Assembly (NCBI GenBank): GCA_964607135.1
Contig: CAZSIV010000060.1
Span: forward strand, 1-10,173
Length of the DNA: 10,173 bases
Reading direction: 5' to 3'
DNA from: Metaruminococcus_A sp964607135
GTDB taxonomy: Bacteria > Bacillota > Clostridia > Oscillospirales > Ruminococcaceae
Shown: positions 6,786-10,173 of the stretch, piece by piece
Numbering within the stretch: position 1 is the first letter of the stretch
Layout of the letters: each line of letters begins with the position of its first letter
The notes under the pieces: generated by a model
What the model was told of the DNA's origin: nothing
Databases searched by the model: none
Seen by the model: only the letters and a program-made list of their open reading frames with translations
Translations under genes and position numbers: made by a program

Positions 6786-6800
6786 GAGCTGCTTTCCTCC
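6742..6800 (-). other. Candidate programmed -1 frameshift signal
   Basis: Near the end of the ATPase gene the zero frame reads TCA AAA AAA GAG, a slippery A AAA AAA heptamer (6785-6779). GGAGG (6800-6796) lies exactly 10 nt upstream. A hairpin starts 8 nt downstream: CGCAG (6770-6766) with CTGCG (6746-6742), and inside it AAAAC with GTTTT. A -1 slip leads straight into the permease frame, whereas the zero frame stops at TGA 6763-6761. Order and spacing mirror the E. coli dnaX signal. A missing A in the read or assembly (A8 instead of A7) would give the same fusion without frameshifting. Confidence 0.55.
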
Positions 6801-7474
6801 GCAGACGGCCCTTCCCCGTTATCCTCTTTTGTCAGAACGATCTTTTTCTCTTCGATATTGTAGACCAGGTCGGCCTGGCCGTAGATGACCGGGTCGTGGG
6901 TCGCAATCGCCACCATCTTCCCCCGCTCGTAGGCGATCCGGCGGAAGAGCTCCATCACCCGCTCAGTATTCGCCGCGTCCAGCGCCGAGGTCGGCTCATC
7001 CGCGATAATCAGGTCGGGGTTCTTCGCCAGCGCGCAGGCGACCGCCAGCCGCTGCTGCTCCCCGCCCGACAGCTGTTTGGGGTAATCGCCCAGCTTTTCC
7101 GGCATCCCCACCAGCTCAATCAACGATGCGAGCGCTTCGTTGTCCGACGCCTCCCCCGAAAGAGTTGCAGCCAATCGGAGGTTTTCGCGCACGGTCAAGC
7201 CGTCGATCAGGTTGTTATCCTGAAAGATGTAGCCGATCCTCGTCTTGCGGATTTCTCCCTTGGCTTCGTCGTTCGTGACGTCGATCTTTTCCCCGTCAAA
7301 AAGGTACTCATAGTCCTTATTCGACGAAATCAGTCCCAGGCAATAGAGCAGGGTGGTTTTCCCGCTCCCCGACGGCCCGGTGATTGCCGTCAGCTTCCCG
7401 GCGGGGATTTGAATCTCCCCGTTCTCGATCACGGGTTCCTTAAACTTGATGTTCACATGGTTGAGCTGAATCAT
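6761..7474 (-). CDS. ABC transporter ATP-binding protein, MacB/LolD-type (237 aa)
   Basis: This cytoplasmic nucleotide-binding subunit powers an FtsX/MacB-type exporter. All motifs are intact: Walker A GPSGSGKTT (33-41), Q-loop GYIFQDNNL with Q85, signature LSGGEQQR (135-142), Walker B LIIADE with E160, D-loop SALD (163-166) and switch H193. The acidic and serine-rich tail (about 218-237) is not part of the ATPase fold and looks like a linker. ATG 7474 has AAAGGAGG at 7482-7489, 7 nt upstream. It lies 19 nt after the lipoprotein gene, and its last 25 bases overlap the permease 2 frame. With the candidate frameshift it would be made in two forms, free (237 aa) and fused to permease 2. The sequence could also belong to the lactococcin-972-type export ATPases, which look very similar. 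Confidence 0.93.
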   Translation of the reverse strand: MIQLNHVNIKFKEPVIENGEIQIPAGKLTAITGPSGSGKTTLLYCLGLISSNKDYEYLFDGEKIDVTNDEAKGEIRKTRIGYIFQDNNLIDGLTVRENLRLAATLSGEASDNEALASLIELVGMPEKLGDYPKQLSGGEQQRLAVACALAKNPDLIIADEPTSALDAANTERVMELFRRIAYERGKMVAIATHDPVIYGQADLVYNIEEKKIVLTKEDNGEGPSAEESSSKKENGAD

Positions 7475-7493
7475 TGGGATTCCTCCTTTGGTT

Positions 7494-8141
7494 TCACTTT
7501 ATTTCAGGGATTTTCCAGCATAGGACGGTTTCGCTCGGAAGTTCCGGGAGTTTGAAATTACGGTCTCCCTTTACACATCTTGCGATCTCAAAGACCAATG
7601 AATCGTTTTCTGCGGGGATATAGCCGTAAAGAAACACCCGACACGAACGTAAATCTTCTGAAGTTTCAAAGGCAAATACAGCCGACGCATCCTCACTGGA
7701 AATTTCCGCACTGTAAGTAGGATCATTTGAATACTCTGCCCCGCCGCCGGCCGTCTGTGGATACGAGTTTAAATAACAGTTAAACGAAAGATCGGAAAAG
7801 AGGTATTCAGAACCTTCCTCCAACAAAATATCCGCCGTGCATTTCACCCATCGCATCTCCTGCTCCGAAAATCGCGCTTCAATCCGCTCTGCATCGGTGC
7901 GGGCAGACACCTCTTTCCGCACTGCTTCCCAATCCGTATTAAAAGAGCCTCGGACTGTCACGCCGACCTTGGTCGAATGATCGAACAACAACTGAAAAGG
8001 AATATCGGTCTCCCACTCCTGAAAGATTTTGAGTTCGCCGCTTTCGGAGGAATCCTTCGGGGTATCTTTCCTCTCGCAGGCGGAAAACAACAGCCCCAGA
8101 ACCGCAAAAATCATCAGCAGGGCAATTATTCGTTTCTTCAT
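7494..8141 (-). CDS. Lipoprotein of unknown function in the exporter operon (215 aa)
   Basis: I do not recognise the family. The N-terminus is a lipoprotein signal: MKKR, a hydrophobic core, then LFSAC with C22 as the lipid-modified residue. A short polar linker (KDTPKDSSESGE) follows, then a domain of about 180 residues predicted by eye to be beta-rich, with no cysteine-rich or catalytic motif that I can name. It contains C residues in TADI-type strands (WVKCTAD, FNCYLN, SCRVFL, ARCVKG). ATG 8141 is supported by AAAGGAG at 8148-8154. It lies 26 nt after permease 1 and 19 nt before the ATPase, so it is co-transcribed with the transporter. In such operons an outer-face lipoprotein can act as accessory subunit, substrate receptor or immunity protein; which applies here is open. 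Confidence 0.8.
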   Translation of the reverse strand: MKKRIIALLMIFAVLGLLFSACERKDTPKDSSESGELKIFQEWETDIPFQLLFDHSTKVGVTVRGSFNTDWEAVRKEVSARTDAERIEARFSEQEMRWVKCTADILLEEGSEYLFSDLSFNCYLNSYPQTAGGGAEYSNDPTYSAEISSEDASAVFAFETSEDLRSCRVFLYGYIPAENDSLVFEIARCVKGDRNFKLPELPSETVLCWKIPEIK

Positions 8142-8167
8142 TCGTTTCTCCTTTTTCTGTCATGCAT

Positions 8168-9646
8168 CTAATTCCTCATCACCTGGTCGGGCTCGAACCT
8201 GTTGACAAACAGCAGTGAAATAGCCGTCGGCAGAACGATTGCTCCCAGTGAGATCAAGAAAAGCCACAGGACTGTCAGCCAACTATAAGAAAGTCCAATC
8301 ACAAAATAATTGATAACATAATAAAGTCCGACAGACAAAACAACTGATAGGAGAAACAAAATCAAAAAAGTGACCAGCATATCATACACGACAAGACGGT
8401 TTACTTCTCGTTTAGTTAGGCCATTTGCCTTTAACAGCGCAAACTCGAATTTCCTTTTTTCAAGCAAGTTGAATTGTACAATTATCATTAATAACAAGAT
8501 GATGACCAATACCGAAAGCGCCACAAAAGACACAGTATTTTGTATGTTTTGCATATACCCCAAAACGAGGTCTGCATCCTGCTGTTCGTTTACAATTAGA
8601 TAATTAGGATTAATTTGAACAAGCTCATCTTTGATAGAATCCATTTTTTCCGTTTCAGGAACAATTAACTGATACGCCCACGGCATCCATGGCTTTACAA
8701 CAAGGTCTTTTTTCGAAACTCCATACATTTCTTCTATCGATTGATATACACTTTCCGAAAGGTCGTCCTTTTCAATCCGGTTTTCTTCTAGCAGTTCTTC
8801 CATCCGTTTTTGAGGCAAAAGAATAAAGTTCATGTCGCCGTATAAACCGCCGTCGTCCACATCCCGCAAAATTCCGCCCAGCTTTACATCAATCTGCGTT
8901 TTGATATATACTTCGTGGTCGGTAACAACCGTTATCGTTTCACCACTCTGATTCCCAAATCGCGAAGGCGCCTCATAACGAATTGCTGGAATCCAAGCGT
9001 CAACCGTCAGTTCAATCTCCTCCGACTTCTGCAGTTCCTTCTCAATCCCCAGTTCCTTAGCAAGCGAACTCGTAATATACGCACCCTCCGAACTATCGAT
9101 CCAGGTATCGCTCTGAAGCCGCATTACATCGGAATCCCGATACGGAATAATCGTATAATAATACGGGATGTCTTCAACGATAGTAAACTGAACTACTTTT
9201 TTATCTCCACTCGCTGTTTTCCAGGCGATTGAAGAAGAATGCAGTTCATTGACTGGTATATCAAATGTTTTATCAAAGCCGACTCCATTAGTAGCAGAAG
9301 AAGAAAATACAATGAATGGATTCAGCTGTCCAACACCAGGTATGCCTTTTATTTTGTCCACTTCTTCCATAGAGATCGAAAAATTCCATACATCATACGC
9401 ATCCCAAATAGAGTTGCTGGAAAAACCTAATGTGGACATTAATGTATTATTAATTATAAAAATCTCCTTTGAGGTCAAAGAACGCAGGCGATACTCCTGA
9501 GAACCTTCGATAGAATCTAAAAAACAAAGGCTCAGTGCACTGAGCCCGACAGAAAAAGCACAAAGCAAAACGGCAAGACCTTTTAAGATTTTATTTTTAT
9601 AGAACACTTTGAACGAATAACCAACATAAAAAGACCTTTTAAGCAT
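8168..9646 (-). CDS. FtsX/MacB-like ABC exporter permease 1 (492 aa)
   Basis: This membrane subunit of the exporter has the same architecture as permease 2. A basic N-terminus (MLKRSFYVGYSFKVFYKNK) leads to TM1 (about 21-43), a large extracytoplasmic domain (about 44-370), then three helices (about 372-394, 421-448, 456-480). The loop EKRKFEFALLKANGLTKREV and the C-terminus VNRFEPDQVMRN match permease 2 closely, so the two are paralogues and probably form a heterodimer. ATG 9646 has AAAGGGGGA at 9654-9662, 7 nt upstream. Unlike permease 2 it has its own start and no link to an ATPase. Its DNA is visibly richer in A and T than permease 2 and the ATPase (about 37% GC in 8401-8460 by hand count). 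It sits 48 nt after the small peptide gene. Confidence 0.85.
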   Translation of the reverse strand: MLKRSFYVGYSFKVFYKNKILKGLAVLLCAFSVGLSALSLCFLDSIEGSQEYRLRSLTSKEIFIINNTLMSTLGFSSNSIWDAYDVWNFSISMEEVDKIKGIPGVGQLNPFIVFSSSATNGVGFDKTFDIPVNELHSSSIAWKTASGDKKVVQFTIVEDIPYYYTIIPYRDSDVMRLQSDTWIDSSEGAYITSSLAKELGIEKELQKSEEIELTVDAWIPAIRYEAPSRFGNQSGETITVVTDHEVYIKTQIDVKLGGILRDVDDGGLYGDMNFILLPQKRMEELLEENRIEKDDLSESVYQSIEEMYGVSKKDLVVKPWMPWAYQLIVPETEKMDSIKDELVQINPNYLIVNEQQDADLVLGYMQNIQNTVSFVALSVLVIILLLMIIVQFNLLEKRKFEFALLKANGLTKREVNRLVVYDMLVTFLILFLLSVVLSVGLYYVINYFVIGLSYSWLTVLWLFLISLGAIVLPTAISLLFVNRFEPDQVMRN

Positions 9647-9670
9647 ATTTAAGTCCCCCTTTGTGCTTTT

Positions 9671-9689
9671 ATATGTAAGCGGGTAAAGC
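9671..9689 (+). repeat. Left arm of inverted repeat bracketing the peptide gene
   Basis: This 19-nt arm has the core TAAGCGGGTAAAGC (9676-9689), an exact reverse complement of 10068-10081. Adding ATATG extends the match to 19 of 20 positions with one extra base in the other arm. It lies between the peptide stop codon and the permease 1 ribosome binding site. On the minus strand it also falls between TTGAAC (9697-9692) and the TATAAA-like bases, so it could overlap a weak internal promoter. Confidence 0.8.
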
Positions 9690-9694
9690 TATGT

Positions 9695-10042
9695 TCAACT
9701 ATAATACTGCGTTACTAACTTACCGTTTGCCCGAATAACCCCATAAACAGAAACAGTTCCATAACCATACGCATAATTCCCCTGAATATTATGGTAATAT
9801 TGTGTAAACGATCCCCCTGTATAGGTTTTTATATCTTTCCAGCCTGCAGATACTGGCTGTCTTCCTCCCGGTGCAGTCTCAGACCAAAAAGTTGCCGTCA
9901 CACGATTCATGCCGTCATAATGGTATGAATATGGAGTCTTTTTGCTGGTTGTAGTAGCAGCAGAAACAATGACTACTGAAAACGTGACAACTACCAAAGC
10001 CAACAACAACACCGCAATTTTTTTACAACGATTGAGATTCAT
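9695..10042 (-). CDS. Small secreted Tyr-rich protein, possible bacteriocin-like peptide (115 aa)
   Basis: The protein has a clear Sec signal peptide: NRCKK, a long hydrophobic core to about residue 26, and a cleavage site after VSA (about 28). The mature part of about 87 residues is Tyr-, Gly- and Thr-rich and has no cysteine. I do not recognise it firmly. The pattern of HYDGMNRVTATF, GGRQ, AGWKDIKTYTG and FTQYYHN faintly recalls lactococcin 972-family peptides (HSATV, TGRQ, AGVWAKATV, FYYNFW), whose genes also sit next to ABC exporters. I start at ATG 10042 because AAGAAG lies 8 nt upstream; ATG 10048 (117 aa) would have only 2 nt spacing. It is the first gene of the exporter operon, and inverted-repeat arms flank it on both sides. 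A surface or stress-related secreted protein is the alternative. Confidence 0.7.
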   Translation of the reverse strand: MNLNRCKKIAVLLLALVVVTFSVVIVSAATTTSKKTPYSYHYDGMNRVTATFWSETAPGGRQPVSAGWKDIKTYTGGSFTQYYHNIQGNYAYGYGTVSVYGVIRANGKLVTQYYS

Positions 10043-10067
10043 AATCATATCTTCTTTTCTTTTTATT

Positions 10068-10087
10068 GCTTTACCCGCTTAACATAT
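10068..10087 (+). repeat. Right arm of inverted repeat bracketing the peptide gene
   Basis: This is the partner of 9671-9689: core GCTTTACCCGCTTA (10068-10081) plus ACATAT with one extra A. It lies in the 5' untranslated leader of the peptide gene, between the predicted transcription start and the ribosome binding site, so both arms would be present in one mRNA and could pair. Confidence 0.8.
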
Positions 10088-10103
10088 TTCTGTCATTCTA
10101 TCG

Positions 10104-10132
10104 TTTTTAGGCCCAATGGAAGGTAGTGTCAA
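10104..10132 (-). promoter_or_regulatory. Promoter of the peptide-exporter operon
   Basis: On the minus strand, TTGACA (10132-10127) is a perfect -35; TAAAAA (10109-10104) is a weaker -10 at 17-nt spacing. Transcription would start near 10098, upstream of the right repeat arm. Immediately upstream lies an interrupted dyad (10132-10162): AGAGT/ACTCT outside and GCAAA/TTTGC inside, placed where an activator could bind. No second good promoter is evident inside the operon. Confidence 0.6.
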
Positions 10133-10173
10133 GAGTTTTTCGCAAATTAGTTTGCAGACTCTGGGAGAAAGAA

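Noticed and set aside
9671..10087. Small transposon or MITE defined by the inverted repeats
   Set aside because: There is no transposase and no target-site duplication; flanking bases continue the inverted symmetry instead of forming a direct repeat.
1..10173. CRISPR arrays, tRNA or rRNA genes, insertion sequences
   Set aside because: I saw no regularly spaced direct repeats, no tRNA cloverleaf, no conserved rRNA strings and no transposase motifs in either strand.

Overview
The window looks like chromosomal DNA from a moderately GC-rich Clostridia member (Firmicutes; an Oscillospiraceae/Ruminococcaceae-type organism is my guess). The reasons are strong AGGAGG-type ribosome binding sites, sigma-A-like promoters, short intergenic gaps, lysine-rich lipoprotein signal peptides and MacB/FtsX-type exporter genes. 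I worked by eye with no database search, so family names rest on motifs.

Left part (1-3900, minus strand): an SMP-30/gluconolactonase-like sugar lactonase (88-1131) has its own consensus promoter and a terminator. Behind it lie about 300 bases without a gene (1275-1596) that are A-rich on the plus strand and full of inverted repeats, a candidate structured RNA. Next is the acetohydroxyacid synthase operon ilvB-ilvN (branched-chain amino acid synthesis), with a promoter and an attenuator-like hairpin plus U-tract ahead of ilvB.

Middle (3900-5397, plus strand): a lone lipoprotein substrate-binding protein of the BtuF/FecB-like class, with no permease or ATPase beside it. It follows a folded leader and ends at a strong bidirectional terminator shared with the convergent operon.

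Right part (5397-10173, minus strand): an accessory operon. In transcription order it encodes a small secreted Tyr-rich peptide, an FtsX-like permease, a lipoprotein of unknown function, an ABC ATPase and a second FtsX-like permease. Three observations stand out. (1) The second permease has no usable start codon at its N-terminus. Its frame joins the ATPase frame by a -1 shift at an A7 run that carries a Shine-Dalgarno-like GGAGG 10 nt upstream and a hairpin downstream, the layout of the dnaX programmed frameshift. The operon may thus make both a free ATPase and an ATPase-permease fusion. (2) A 19-20 bp near-perfect inverted repeat brackets the peptide gene and would pair in the mRNA. (3) The peptide plus exporter layout resembles a bacteriocin or peptide export/immunity cassette; the peptide faintly recalls lactococcin 972. 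The promoter-proximal half of this operon is visibly more AT-rich than the rest, suggesting mosaic origin.
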